Assembly (NCBI GenBank): GCA_003452395.1
Contig: DMOI01000044.1
Location: 1 to 47,911, forward strand
Length of the DNA: 47,911 nucleotides
Direction: 5' to 3'
Origin: Clostridiales bacterium
GTDB taxonomy: Bacteria; Bacillota; Clostridia; Lachnospirales; UBA12420
The position numbers and the translations under genes were made by a program. Below, one piece after another: positions 24,414 to 33,650 of this stretch. The notes under the pieces are model-generated. The model had not been told where the DNA came from and searched no databases. It saw nothing but the letters and a program-made list of their open reading frames with translations. How positions within the stretch are numbered: the stretch's first letter is position 1; every line of letters starts with the position of its first letter.

Positions 24414-26801
24414 TTAATCAATCTTCAAGCTTCCAACTTCCTTCATATCACCTAAATCATTTGCTTTTATCAAGTTATTTGAGAATGTATATATCGTGTC
24501 ATTTATATATACCGCTCTTCTTACTTCCTTGTTATTACTATCATAATAACTTCCTAATTTTTTATAGTCCTCATCTGTAATGTGAGTTATTTTACCTTTT
24601 AGCTTGAATCCTTCTTTTAAATCTACACTATATGTGAAAAGTCCTTGATAACTAAATTGTCCGTAATTCGGATAATTATCCTTATTTACTACTTTTTCCC
24701 CTGCTATAAGTTTATATTCATTTACTGGGAATGCAAGTAAATTTTTATCTTTTGAAAACACAAGAGCTTTTGGGTTTTGTAATATTTCAGAGTTTGTACC
24801 TCTATCTCCTATTTTCTCTACAAACATTTCTTTTGGGTTGTTTACATCACTAACGTCAAATATAGCTATCTTCATACCTAGATAATAAGCGTTTGTTCCG
24901 TTTCCAGATGAGAGTTCTATCGTATCTTTACCAAATCCTATAATATGATTTTCGTCATATGGATGCAGATAATCACTGAATCCAGGTATCTTGAGTGCTC
25001 CTAACACTGCTGGCTTCTCTGGCGTACTTAAATCTATCACAAATAGTGGATCTGTGTTTTTAAATGTTACCATATACAGCTTATTTCCCATAAATCTTGT
25101 CGAGTATATTTTCTCTCCCGGCGCTATGTCTTCGAGAGTTCCTATTGTCTTCATCATCTTATCAAGTACATATACATTGTTTTTTGATGTATCATCCCAT
25201 GTGTTTCCTATGGTTGTTGCTATTCTAAAAAAGGTATTATCCTCATCCATCGAATATTGGTTTAATATAGTACCCTTTACTTCGCCTTTTGCCTCATACG
25301 CTATACCATCATTTTTTAGTTTAAACTTATATATATTTGTCTTTGAATCATCGCTCATTGCTCGCATCGAATAATTCCAATTTGTATTCGACACATATAA
25401 ATTTTCAAGCGAACTATATACATTTTGTCCAGCGCCAAGATATGTATCTATATTAACTTTTTCTTCCTTACTAACATCAACTGCTGCTACTATCATATAA
25501 TTATCCATCTTAAAATCAGGGAAATACCTCATGTCTTCGCACTTCACTTTTATATCTTCATCAGACACTAAACTATCCCTGTAGTATGGTAATATGTCGG
25601 CATCTTCTTGTATGCTATAATTGTAGTAAGCGTTTTTATTAGAAATCAAATACAACATATTGCCTATTTTCCTAGAAGAAATATAATCTCCCTCTACTGC
25701 AAAGTGTCTCGTTTCTCTTATATCTTCTTTATTTGCTATATCAAATATTTTCACTTCTAACATATCATTTCTATAATATCTTTGTCTTGGCATAATCATT
25801 TTTGAATTTATAGAATCTTCATAATAAATATCTTGTGGATAAGTTCTCCCTATTATTATCAGATTTTTTTCATCAAGATACATCTCTTGTGGGGTATAAT
25901 TCTCTTTTTCATTAAATGTTAATGTTTTTATAACTTTCATATCTTCACTTGGATACGATTTTGAAATGGTTACCTTATTATTTGATAAATAATAAATATA
26001 CTCCCCATCTGTTTTGATTATATCCGACTCATCCACACCTTTTACCTGCACATTGGTTTCTGAGTAATCATTCTTTTCCTTTTTTGCACTTTGCATGTTG
26101 CTCTCAGCCACTGCTCCTGCCGTTGCCACGTCCATGGTTTTCATCAGCATATCATTTCTATATCCACCATTGTTTTCTGCTGATTCTGATAAAAACTTCT
26201 TTAGCGTTTCCATATCCCCAACTGTTGGTAATTCATTTATCTTTTTTATTATTTCGTCAGAAATATCAGCTAAATCCGCACTGGTTATCTCAGTATCACC
26301 TATTATTATCAACTTATCCTCGTAGTAAACTTTTTTGCCAAGAGCTTCAGCAATAGCCCTAAGAGGTACAAAAGTTCTCTCTTCTATTATTTTAGCTTCC
26401 GTGTCAATCGCTATTTTTTTACCATCCTCTGTTATTTCTTTACTTCCAATAAATATCTCTAGATTTTTACCATTATGTAATATCTTCACCTTCTTACTGG
26501 CTGCGTCCCATTTTACATCAGCCTTAAAACTTTCCGCAATAACCCTCACAGGTACTAGCGTCCTATCGTTTTCAAGTACTGGTATAACTCTTTTGTTTTT
26601 ACTATCAATATAAATTTCCTTACCATTTACAAGAGCCCTTGGACTCCCCAAATACATGCAAACAGACTTATCAACTATACTCTGTGCTCGATCTGCAGCT
26701 GACGTTTTAACTCCAGTTCCCAAATAAAGTAAAGCGGCTATCACTATCATACTTACTACCATAACACTTACTAGCATACCATTCATTAATTTTTTCATCA
26801 T
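24414..26801 (-). CDS. Secreted beta-propeller protein with copper-amine-oxidase-N (stalk) domains
   Basis: 795 residues. Signal/anchor helix at ~8-30. Residues ~50-165 hold a copper amine oxidase N-terminal-like domain, with the paired signatures RTLVPVRVIAESF and RTFVPLRAIAEALGK. The region ~235-790 matches the secreted C-terminal beta-propeller family (KGVDESDIIKTDGEYIYYLS, later ENHIIGFGKDT and LAFPVNEYKL). Function unknown; likely surface-bound. ATG 26801 follows AAAGGATGG, with a second ATG directly after. Confidence 0.88.
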   Translation of the reverse strand: MMKKLMNGMLVSVMVVSMIVIAALLYLGTGVKTSAADRAQSIVDKSVCMYLGSPRALVNGKEIYIDSKNKRVIPVLENDRTLVPVRVIAESFKADVKWDAASKKVKILHNGKNLEIFIGSKEITEDGKKIAIDTEAKIIEERTFVPLRAIAEALGKKVYYEDKLIIIGDTEITSADLADISDEIIKKINELPTVGDMETLKKFLSESAENNGGYRNDMLMKTMDVATAGAVAESNMQSAKKEKNDYSETNVQVKGVDESDIIKTDGEYIYYLSNNKVTISKSYPSEDMKVIKTLTFNEKENYTPQEMYLDEKNLIIIGRTYPQDIYYEDSINSKMIMPRQRYYRNDMLEVKIFDIANKEDIRETRHFAVEGDYISSRKIGNMLYLISNKNAYYNYSIQEDADILPYYRDSLVSDEDIKVKCEDMRYFPDFKMDNYMIVAAVDVSKEEKVNIDTYLGAGQNVYSSLENLYVSNTNWNYSMRAMSDDSKTNIYKFKLKNDGIAYEAKGEVKGTILNQYSMDEDNTFFRIATTIGNTWDDTSKNNVYVLDKMMKTIGTLEDIAPGEKIYSTRFMGNKLYMVTFKNTDPLFVIDLSTPEKPAVLGALKIPGFSDYLHPYDENHIIGFGKDTIELSSGNGTNAYYLGMKIAIFDVSDVNNPKEMFVEKIGDRGTNSEILQNPKALVFSKDKNLLAFPVNEYKLIAGEKVVNKDNYPNYGQFSYQGLFTYSVDLKEGFKLKGKITHITDEDYKKLGSYYDSNNKEVRRAVYINDTIYTFSNNLIKANDLGDMKEVGSLKID

Positions 26802-27069
26802 AACACCATCCTTTTTTTATTTTTAGACGATTTATTTTTATGTTTTGTTCCATTGTTACTGTTTTATTATATATGGTTTTCTCTCTTTTTTCAATATCTT
26901 TTTAAATTTTTCTACTATTTTAGTGTTTTAGTGTTTTATCAAAAAAAATAAACCCTTTCGAGTGTCCTTCATTATGTTATTATTAATTTAAAGTCCAGAT
27001 TACCATTCCGAATCCTTCATCCTTCATCCTTCAAATATTTTTAGCTTATGTACATTCGTATCTTGCTAT

Positions 27070-27327
27070 TTATTGTATCATTTCATATTCTTGTTTTCCC
27101 ATTACGCTTGTAATATGCTTATAAATATTATGCTCTTCTGTTTTATTACCTCCACCTTTACTTATATCTATATCATGTCCTCGCGCGCTCATCAATCTTG
27201 TTATATGCTCATATATATCATAAGTTTCCTGATACCCATCCATACTTATAAATTCATCTGCCCTAGATACCTTTACTGTACTTTCTGCTTTTTCATATCT
27301 TTCTTCTCTCATTATTTCCTTTTCCAT
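27070..27327 (-). CDS. Small hypothetical protein
   Basis: 85 residues, not recognised. The C-terminal half contains a diverged internal repeat (IYEHITRLMSARGHD and IYKHITSVMGKQEYE). It is charged and soluble. ATG 27327 has GAAAGGGGAGCGG in front. The 268-bp gap after it (26802-27069) holds a short CCTTCAT tandem (27018-27036) and no gene. Confidence 0.5.
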   Translation of the reverse strand: MEKEIMREERYEKAESTVKVSRADEFISMDGYQETYDIYEHITRLMSARGHDIDISKGGGNKTEEHNIYKHITSVMGKQEYEMIQ

Positions 27328-27478
27328 TATCCCGCTCCCCTTTCGTTATTATCATGTGTTATATACCATATTATTACAGTTGTCAATAATCTTATGCAAA
27401 TTATAATTTTGAATTTTACTAAATTTTTTAATATTGCATTTCTCTCCACACACTAACATATACATTTACCTTATCTTA

Positions 27479-28381
27479 TTATTCCTCATCTCCAAATTCT
27501 ATTTGATTATCGCCAATATCTATCCCCGTTGTATTTTCTTCCAATCCTATCGCAATTATCCTTGCTTCTTCTATAATCTCTTTTGGAACTACACTATCTT
27601 CTTCTAGGTTTGCTATATATGTTATACTCTCTATAGCGCTATCATTTTCAGGACAATACTTGATGGCATTTCCGAATGCTACTACAGCTTCTTTAAACTT
27701 CCCTTCATTAAAATATAAAAATCCAATATTGGAATTCATTGCAGATAACGCTTGTATTTGTGCTTCTACTTCTTCTACACTTACTTCTTCTTCATCTTTT
27801 TTTAATAATTCTTTTAATTCTTCTAGATTCTCCTCAGACAATTTAATTGCTTTTTTTGCATAAGGAATAGCTTTATCGTATTGACCCATATAATTATAAC
27901 ATGATGCTACATTATTACATATAATTTGGTTTTCTGGTTGGAGACTATATCCTACTAATAAAGCATCCTCCGCTTCATCATACTCTGCCAGCTTTATATA
28001 TAAATTACCAAGCTCAACATATGCTTCGGGTCTATCTGGACTATGTAGTACACCCATATAATATTTAAGCTTAGCTTCTTTATAATTTTCAATAGCTAAT
28101 TCTTCCATTTCTTTCTGTAGACTGCTATCACCATTTTCTTTTAACAATATCCCTAATTTATCCCGTGCTGAATTTCCAATACAATAACACATTTCTCCAA
28201 TCCTTAATATGTTATCATAGTATATGGCATCGTGTGAACTAAGCCCCAATCCTTTTTCAACATACCACTCCCTAGCCTTGCCAAATAAGTTTATCGCTTC
28301 TTGAAATTCCATATCACCATGTTTATCATATGCTTCAACAACATAAGGGTTTTCTTCTTTCTCCATATATACTCTCTCCAT
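27479..28381 (-). CDS. Tetratricopeptide-repeat protein
   Basis: 300 residues of helical pairs with TPR spacing, clearest at ~110-180 (PEAYVELGNLYIKLAEYDEA, then NNVASCYNYMGQYDKAIPYA) and ~210-245 (NIGFLYFNEGKFKEAVVAF). No signal peptide. Probably a protein-protein scaffold; partner unknown. ATG 28381 follows AGGAGGG. Confidence 0.85.
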   Translation of the reverse strand: MERVYMEKEENPYVVEAYDKHGDMEFQEAINLFGKAREWYVEKGLGLSSHDAIYYDNILRIGEMCYCIGNSARDKLGILLKENGDSSLQKEMEELAIENYKEAKLKYYMGVLHSPDRPEAYVELGNLYIKLAEYDEAEDALLVGYSLQPENQIICNNVASCYNYMGQYDKAIPYAKKAIKLSEENLEELKELLKKDEEEVSVEEVEAQIQALSAMNSNIGFLYFNEGKFKEAVVAFGNAIKYCPENDSAIESITYIANLEEDSVVPKEIIEEARIIAIGLEENTTGIDIGDNQIEFGDEE

Positions 28382-28561
28382 TTAAAAGTCCCTCCTATTA
28401 ATTTTCTATATCTTTCGTTATTATATCCCATTATTTTACATTTGTCAATAGCTGGTTATCTTTTTTGCATACAAAAAAGTCCAGATATTCACCCTACGGG
28501 TACCCTCCAACTAAGATTTGCTATGCAAATCAAGTTTTCAGATGTCTGGACCTTACATCAA

Positions 28562-28602
28562 GCGCGAGACGAGACTCGAACTCGCGACTCTCTCCTTGGC
28601 AA
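28562..28602 (-). pseudogene. 3'-half remnant of tRNA-Gly (GCC)
   Basis: 41 bp match the 3' half of the intact tRNA-Gly at 32168-32239 with one mismatch, breaking off inside the anticodon loop. The match continues into the 3' flank (28545-28561 against 32152-32168, one mismatch). This is the form of a tRNA attachment-site duplication. It cannot be a working tRNA. Confidence 0.85.
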
Positions 28603-29021
28603 TACGATATGAGGTGTTTTATGTACTTTTGCACTTTCCCGTTAAGTGCTAGTTATACTGGTTTTTTTGAGATTGTCGCCAGTTTCTATTATCGTTGGGT
28701 TTCATGTAAAAATGGTTGTTGGGTTTGCAAAAGATTTGCCGTCTTAACAAACGCACTATTCCTTATCTTTTTTGGTTCAAAAAATGCTTATATCAAATAG
28801 TATTGGCATACTAAACATACTTAAATAATCTATTAAATTCCAAACGGTTAAACGGCGTTACTAAAAGTATTGGTACATATAAAGTCCATCTTACCCATAT
28901 AGGCAAATAGTTATACTTTTCCGTCACTATCACTACCTTTAATTAAAATAGCATTCCGAAATTATCATAAATCAGACTATATATTTCATTTACATCATTA
29001 AAATCCTTATTCAGCATTTCT
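28603..29021. other. Non-coding stretch beside the tRNA remnant
   Basis: No supported gene. It holds a small hairpin (GCACTT...AAGTGC, near 28630-28648) and AT-rich sequence. On the other side of the remnant (28480-28551) an inverted GTCCAGA/TCTGGAC pair matches the tRNA-Gly terminator stem but is split by ~55 bp carrying a GATTTGC-TAT-GCAAATC palindrome. Confidence 0.4.
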
Positions 29022-29741
29022 CTAATTTAATTTAAACCACGCATACTCCCCATATTTCTTTTGAAATCTTATTGTTGGATTATCTAAATTGCTTGATATA
29101 AACTCAACATATCCTTCGAATTCTGCACCTTTGTATAGCTCTGTTGATAAAGATGGTTTTATGCCCGAAACGGATACAAAGTCATTGTAAACAGTACCAT
29201 CACTTCTCACTAATTCAAAACTTGAATTGTTTATATTTATAGCTTTGTCATCTGTTGTTTCTAAAACTTTCACTTTGAATTTAGCTAATATGTATGAATT
29301 CCCTGGTGTTGCTTTCGAGTTAAACTGATTAGCAAGCGCCACTCTACTATTGGCATTTTCGCCTCTTACAACTTCTGTAAGTGTAAGTTCTACTTTGTAT
29401 GAGCCCTCCATAAAATTTTCGCAAGGTATTGCTAAAGTTTCTCCTATTACTGCTGGATTAGTTCGTGAGTTTAATAGTTCAGAAATAACCCCTTTGTCGT
29501 TTATCCCTGCTGTATTTGTATTTTCATCCCATCCTACATCCTTACCTAGAGCAACTGCTACTGCTCTCAAAGGCACATAAGTTGTCCCATTATATAAAAT
29601 ATTATCTGCCTGCACTTTGACACCGTTTACTGATATATTAACTCCATTAAAAATTACTTCAATATTTTTGCTTAATCCCCCTGCAAATACTACTCCTGTA
29701 CATACTGTTAAAACTACCGCTATACTTATTAATCTTCTCAT
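29022..29741 (-). CDS. Secreted stalk-domain / DUF4352-like protein
   Basis: 239 residues. Signal peptide (MRRLISIAVVLTVCTGVVFA), then a copper amine oxidase N-like stalk domain (~30-80: GTTYVPLRAVAVALGKDVGW), then a DUF4352-like beta-sandwich (~105-235) with GNSYILAKFKVKV and GYVEFISS. Surface-exposed, function unknown. ATG 29741 follows TTAGGAGG. Confidence 0.8.
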   Translation of the reverse strand: MRRLISIAVVLTVCTGVVFAGGLSKNIEVIFNGVNISVNGVKVQADNILYNGTTYVPLRAVAVALGKDVGWDENTNTAGINDKGVISELLNSRTNPAVIGETLAIPCENFMEGSYKVELTLTEVVRGENANSRVALANQFNSKATPGNSYILAKFKVKVLETTDDKAININNSSFELVRSDGTVYNDFVSVSGIKPSLSTELYKGAEFEGYVEFISSNLDNPTIRFQKKYGEYAWFKLN

Positions 29742-29814
29742 TCTTAATAGCCTCCTAAAAGTTTATTTGTTTTTACATAATAACCACGAGTCAATAGCCT
29801 TACCACAATATTAG

Positions 29815-30333
29815 CTACCATTCTCTATCTCCATACTTATCTGTTATTTTTTTAATATTATCCCCAAAATACATTTTAGCGAACACATTGGCGTCCGTTT
29901 CAACTTGTTGACCTTCATATTCTTCTCTTTTGCATTTATCAATATTTTTATAATTTTTTATATTATCTCTATACATCTCTAGCATGTATTGTGCTTGATA
30001 TACATGCCGTAGTTCATGATATAATACACAAGCAAAGTTTCCATTCCCTGCTGTATGATATAAAAAAATTACTACTTTCATCCTTGAAAAATCTTCTTTT
30101 ATAAGAGTATACCCTTTTCTAGATTTGGTTGTGGCACATATCTTAAAAAAATTCATATCATCATTATCAAAAGAAGAAAAAATTTCATTATTCTTTACAT
30201 TTTGCAATGCTTGTTCTTCATTGTCATATATAATCAAGTCACACTCTAAGTTCCAGTGGTCTTCTGGAAGAAGTCTTATATAATATTCTATCTCGCTATC
30301 AGTTACTTTGTCAGTATAATTAAACATATTCAT
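29815..30333 (-). CDS. Zincin-like metallopeptidase-type protein
   Basis: 172 residues from ATG 30333 (AAGGAGGG upstream; the ORF opens at 30375). VLYHELRHVYQ at ~95-105 has the HExxH arrangement of zinc peptidases, and ETDANVFAKMYFGD near the C-terminus could give the third ligand, as in ImmA/IrrE-like and related zincins. No signal peptide, so cytoplasmic. Substrate unknown. Confidence 0.65.
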   Translation of the reverse strand: MNMFNYTDKVTDSEIEYYIRLLPEDHWNLECDLIIYDNEEQALQNVKNNEIFSSFDNDDMNFFKICATTKSRKGYTLIKEDFSRMKVVIFLYHTAGNGNFACVLYHELRHVYQAQYMLEMYRDNIKNYKNIDKCKREEYEGQQVETDANVFAKMYFGDNIKKITDKYGDREW

Positions 30334-30487
30334 TATTCTATCGCCCTCCTTTTCTTTTTTAATATCCACTAACATAATTATACCTTTTTTTTATTTACAA
30401 TACTATTTAAAATTAATAAATAAGTGAATGTAGGCGAATGGTCTGTTATGATTTATGACAAACTTAGCTTTCCGTTCTCCTGTTCCT

Positions 30488-31306
30488 CTATTTAACCATC
30501 TTCTTACCCTTCTTCTCCACCTTCCTGACATCCTCCAACACCGGCAAGTCCTCAGGCATTACACCGCTGATCTCCTTCATTGTTTGTCTTACTTTCTTTC
30601 CTACTTGGTAGTGAACATTATTTGCATTATCTTCGCCTTTTATGTTTTCTCTTCTTATTTTTTCGTCAGTCTGAGTAGCTCGGAATAGATTAGCCGCAAG
30701 CTCTGTGCTTCCCATAAAGTCTAATATTGGTTGTTTCACTGAAAGTCCTTTTTTGGCTTGGATTTCTCTCATGTCAAGCCCACCATAAAGTCCCTTGTAA
30801 CCATAATTCGTAAATTTCCCATAGTTTATGACTCCCGCCTGCTTCGCAGCTTCTGCTAGACTCTTATTATGCTGAGTCATTTCTTTTCTCAGCATAATTC
30901 TTTTTTCATCATCTGTAAGTTTAGATATATCCTCTTGTATTTCCATTTCTCTAGTCTTTATCGCAAAATATGTTTGTCCCAGAGCTACAGGTTCCTTTTT
31001 AGGATCTCCATTTTGGACTATAAGATAACACGCATATCTGGTAAGCATTATATCTTCTATTTCTTTAGTTGCTGTTTTAGGCATCTGTATCGTTTTCCTG
31101 ACGTCAGCAAAATGATCCAACGCCTCTATTTTACTACCTTCACATGCAGTTTTCGCTTTTTCTATTACATTCTTAAAATTTTCCCATTTGGAATATTCTA
31201 GAACAACTGCTATATCCCTTGCCAACCAATATTCTAATCCATCCTCATCAACATTTTTAATATCTTCAAATAATCTTTCATTAATTTTCTTCGGTAAGTT
31301 TTCCAC
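30488..31306 (-). CDS. dinD: DNA-damage-inducible protein D
   Basis: 272 residues. BRO-N-like N-terminus followed by the conserved DinD core (LTRYACYLIVQNGDP, then GQTYFAIKTREMEI), closely like the E. coli protein. DinD is SOS-induced and inhibits RecA strand exchange in vitro. GTG 31306 lies 9 nt after GGAGG. It starts 27 bp after an MBL-fold gene, so the two are likely cotranscribed. I saw no LexA box just upstream. Confidence 0.88.
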   Translation of the reverse strand: MENLPKKINERLFEDIKNVDEDGLEYWLARDIAVVLEYSKWENFKNVIEKAKTACEGSKIEALDHFADVRKTIQMPKTATKEIEDIMLTRYACYLIVQNGDPKKEPVALGQTYFAIKTREMEIQEDISKLTDDEKRIMLRKEMTQHNKSLAEAAKQAGVINYGKFTNYGYKGLYGGLDMREIQAKKGLSVKQPILDFMGSTELAANLFRATQTDEKIRRENIKGEDNANNVHYQVGKKVRQTMKEISGVMPEDLPVLEDVRKVEKKGKKMVK

Positions 31307-31333
31307 TTAAAACTTCCTCCTTCCTTATCCTCA

Positions 31334-31981
31334 TTAGATTTCTGTAGTTTCCCCGTTCGCTAATATTTTATATTTTACTCCGAATTCTTCAAAAGTTTTC
31401 TTTACTTTTTCTATATCCACTGGATGCATAGGGGCATCCATATGTACAGGTATTATCAACTCTGCACCGGCTTCCTTCGCAAACAAACTCAATTCCCACT
31501 CAGTCATACACACGTGTCCTGAAACACATCCGCATACTATGTCAGCCTTATAATTATTAGGAAAGCATATCGTGTCACTTGTTATGTAGACTTTCTTATC
31601 TCCATCGTCAATAATATAGCCTACATTTTCATATACTTCTTTTCCGCCTTTAAGCAAAGGTATGTATCCATGAACGGCTGCCACTACTTCAATTTCAATT
31701 CCTTCGAGCTCTAGTATGTCTACATCTGCTTCAACGATATTGATTGCTAGTTGTGGATATGCTTTTTGCACCTCCTTAGTAGAGAATATTTCCGCATCGA
31801 AATTCTTTATAATCTCTGCATGACAATGATCACCATGCTTATGAGTTATAAATATATAGTCTGCTTTAGCCCATTCATCTATATATTCCTCCTTAAAGCA
31901 TAGTATCCCTGGATCTACAAGTATTTTTTTACTTCTAGTTTCTAACATAACACATGATTGTGGATATTTTGTAATCTTCAT
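31334..31981 (-). CDS. MBL-fold metal-dependent hydrolase
   Basis: 215 residues, UlaG-like metallo-beta-lactamase fold. Metal-binding motif FITHKHGDHCH at ~45-55, later His in AAVHGYIPLL and IPVHMDAPMHP. Likely hydrolyses a small ester or lactone; substrate unknown. ATG 31981 follows GAGGAGG. Confidence 0.85.
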   Translation of the reverse strand: MKITKYPQSCVMLETRSKKILVDPGILCFKEEYIDEWAKADYIFITHKHGDHCHAEIIKNFDAEIFSTKEVQKAYPQLAINIVEADVDILELEGIEIEVVAAVHGYIPLLKGGKEVYENVGYIIDDGDKKVYITSDTICFPNNYKADIVCGCVSGHVCMTEWELSLFAKEAGAELIIPVHMDAPMHPVDIEKVKKTFEEFGVKYKILANGETTEI

Positions 31982-32130
31982 TAATCTTACCTCCTCTTAA
32001 TTTACCCCTATATTATTATTTCACATAACAAAATTATACTATATTTCCCTTACTCTAGCAATAGTTCACAACAATAAATACGATATTACTTCGTCCCTCC
32101 AATAAACAAAACTGGAAAACCTGCAAAAAC

Positions 32131-32156
32131 AAAAAAAGCCCAGATACACTATCTGG
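32131..32156 (-). terminator. Terminator of the minus-strand tRNA operon
   Basis: Minus-strand hairpin CCAGATA-GTG-TATCTGG then GCTTTTTTT, 12 bp after tRNA-Gly. Confidence 0.9.
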
Positions 32157-32167
32157 ACCTTACATTA

Positions 32168-32239
32168 AGCGCGAGACGAGACTCGAACTCGCGACCCTCT
32201 CCTTGGCAAGGAGATGCTCTACCACTGAGCCACTCACGC
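32168..32239 (-). tRNA. tRNA-Gly (GCC)
   Basis: Acceptor GCGTGAG/CTCGCGC with U73, anticodon loop TTGCCAA on TCTCC/GGAGA, T-loop GAGTTCGAGTC. Last gene of the minus-strand operon. A 3'-half copy lies at 28562-28602. Confidence 0.96.
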
Positions 32240-32365
32240 ATCTTACTTCAATTTTATTTAACTCCATATACTCACATATATCCCTAGTTTGCCTAACTAA
32301 GCGATTCACTCAAAATATAAACTACATATTTTGGTTCTCTGCTTATACCACTGAGCCACTCACGC
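32240..32365 (-). repeat. 126-bp chimeric unit upstream of tRNA-Gly
   Basis: Begins (at 32365) with the first ~20 nt of tRNA-Gly, through the D-loop, then leaves the tRNA at GTGGTA and continues into a core shared with the Phe and Asn units: TATAAGCAGAGAAC, a hairpin CAAAATAT/ATATTTTG (32311-32333, 7-nt loop), then GAATCGCTTAGT. A spacer of ~55 bp leads directly into the real tRNA-Gly. Confidence 0.85.
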
Positions 32366-32437
32366 ATCTTACTTCAATTTTATTTAACTCCATATACTCA
32401 CATATATCCCTAGTTTGCCTAACTAAGCGATTCACTC
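32366..32437 (-). repeat. Partial copy of the Gly 126-bp unit
   Basis: Spacer and core tail only. 32347-32437 repeats 32221-32311 exactly, at an offset of 126 bp. Confidence 0.85.
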
Positions 32438-32444
32438 TGGAAAA

Positions 32445-32515
32445 AGCGGATGGCGGGAATCGAACCCGCATAGTCAGCTTGGAAGGCTGAAGTTTTACCA
32501 CTAAACTACATCCGC
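32445..32515 (-). tRNA. tRNA-Gly (TCC)
   Basis: Acceptor GCGGATG/CATCCGC, anticodon loop CTTCCAA on TCAGC/GCTGA, T-loop GGGTTCGATTCCC, U73. No chimeric unit directly in front. Confidence 0.96.
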
Positions 32516-32543
32516 ATATCATGTTCACATTATGCAATTTCTA

Positions 32544-32616
32544 TGCCCAGAGCTGGAATCGAACCAGCGACACAAGGATTTTCAGTCCTTTGCTCTACCG
32601 ACTGAGCTATCTGGGC
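32544..32616 (-). tRNA. tRNA-Phe (GAA)
   Basis: Acceptor GCCCAGA/TCTGGGC, anticodon loop CTGAAAA on AAGGA/TCCTT, T-loop GGTTCGATTCC. Preceded by two chimeric units. Confidence 0.96.
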
Positions 32617-32742
32617 TTATTTTATTACTTCTAATTCTGCATTATGTTTTTTCTTTTAGTTATTCTACGGACTAAGCGATTCACTCAAAATATAAACTAC
32701 ATATTTTGGTTCTCTGTCTTATACCGACTGAGCTATCTGGGC
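32617..32742 (-). repeat. 126-bp chimeric unit upstream of tRNA-Phe
   Basis: Starts at 32742 with the first ~21 nt of tRNA-Phe, then the shared core (with one extra A: TAAGACAG), then a Phe-specific spacer. Length 126 bp, as at Gly and Asn. The spacer can form GTAG-AATAG-CTAC. Confidence 0.85.
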
Positions 32743-32859
32743 TTATTTTATTACTTCTAATTCGCAATTATGTTTTCTCTTGTAGCTATTCTACGGACTA
32801 AGCGATTCACTCAAAATATAAACTACATATTTTGGTTCTCTGTCTTATACCGACTGAGC
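32743..32859 (-). repeat. Second, truncated Phe chimeric unit
   Basis: Tandem copy of the preceding unit at an offset of 126 bp, nearly identical. It lacks the first ~9 nt of the tRNA part, starting at GCTCAGTCGG near 32859, 13 bp from tRNA-Tyr. Confidence 0.85.
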
Positions 32860-32872
32860 AATTTAGTTAAAA

Positions 32873-32954
32873 TGGAGGGAGAAGGATTCGGACCTTCGAA
32901 GTCGCTGACAACAGATTTACAGTCTGCCCCCTTTGGCCGCTCGGGAATCCCTCC
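32873..32954 (-). tRNA. tRNA-Tyr (GTA)
   Basis: Class II tRNA with a long variable arm. Acceptor GGAGGGA/TCCCTCC, anticodon loop CTGTAAA on CAGA/TCTG. First gene of the minus-strand operon. Confidence 0.95.
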
Positions 32955-32979
32955 ATGTAATTTCAAGTTTGCATCAACT

Positions 32980-33008
32980 ATAATATCAAAATATATACGG
33001 TTTGTCAA
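32980..33008 (-). promoter_or_regulatory. Promoter of the Tyr-Phe-Gly-Gly tRNA operon
   Basis: Minus strand TTGACA (33008-33003), 17-bp spacer, TATTAT (32985-32980), about 20 bp before tRNA-Tyr. Confidence 0.8.
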
Positions 33009-33118
33009 TACCTAATTTTGAGAATTTGTTATTTTGAAATTGATTTTATAAGTTTTATTATAATATCATTTTATTCTATATATATAGTTTGCATTTATCA
33101 GCAACGTATAGGTAACAT

Positions 33119-33322
33119 TTACTCTTTATTATTATTACATAAATTTGATTTTATTACCTTTTTGACGCTCTTTTCAAAATCTAATCGTGAAAGCATTACC
33201 AACCTTCCACATTTCGTACATTTTATCCTAAAATCTGCCCCCACTCGTAACACTTCCCACTCAAAGCTCCCACAAGGGTGTTTCTTCTTCATTTGTACAA
33301 TATCTCCGATATTATATTGCAT
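33119..33322 (-). CDS. DUF951 family protein
   Basis: 67 residues, a small conserved Bacillota family. It starts MQYNIGDIVQMKKKHPCGS and has CTKCG at ~35, so two to three Cys may bind zinc. Function unknown; predicted nucleic-acid or ribosome-linked in other genomes only by context. ATG 33322 follows AAAGGGGG. The 328-bp gap to its right (33323-33650) carries the plus-strand tRNA promoter. Confidence 0.88.
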   Translation of the reverse strand: MQYNIGDIVQMKKKHPCGSFEWEVLRVGADFRIKCTKCGRLVMLSRLDFEKSVKKVIKSNLCNNNKE

Positions 33323-33547
33323 ACATGTCAGCCCCCTTTAATACCTTTATACACATAACCCATCTACATATTATATTAAAGTATATCAGATTTTAGCCAT
33401 TGTTACAATCTCAAAGTAATAAAAAGATCATAAATTTTATTGCTTTATTTTTGAATAAAAAACTAGCCTGTTTCATATACTTGAATTGTAACTAAAAAAG
33501 CAATTTAAAGAATTTAATTAAAAAATTAAAATTATAGCATTCTATGC

Positions 33548-33576
33548 TTGACAATGTTCTTGAATCATGATATAAT
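33548..33576 (+). promoter_or_regulatory. Promoter of the Asn-Glu-Cys-fMet tRNA operon
   Basis: TTGACA (33548-33553), 17-bp spacer, TATAAT (33571-33576): a perfect sigma-A consensus. Transcription would start near 33584, before the chimeric Asn unit, so that unit is transcribed. Confidence 0.9.
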
Positions 33577-33596
33577 ACCTTTTGTCGGTATTCATC

Positions 33597-33650
33597 AATA
33601 ACTTAGTGGTAGTAACGATGCTAATACAAGACAGTAAAATGAACAGGTAA
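33597..33650 (+). repeat. Diverged partial Asn-type unit
   Basis: Resembles the tail of the Asn unit (CTTAGT, then AAAATGAACAG before TAA), suggesting a decayed earlier tandem copy. Confidence 0.4.

Noticed and set aside
28562..28602. Functional tRNA-Gly
   Set aside because: The sequence stops inside the anticodon loop and has no 5' half or D-arm.
32240..32859. CRISPR-like array
   Set aside because: Repeats are 126 bp, contain tRNA pieces and have no regular short repeat-spacer pattern or cas genes.
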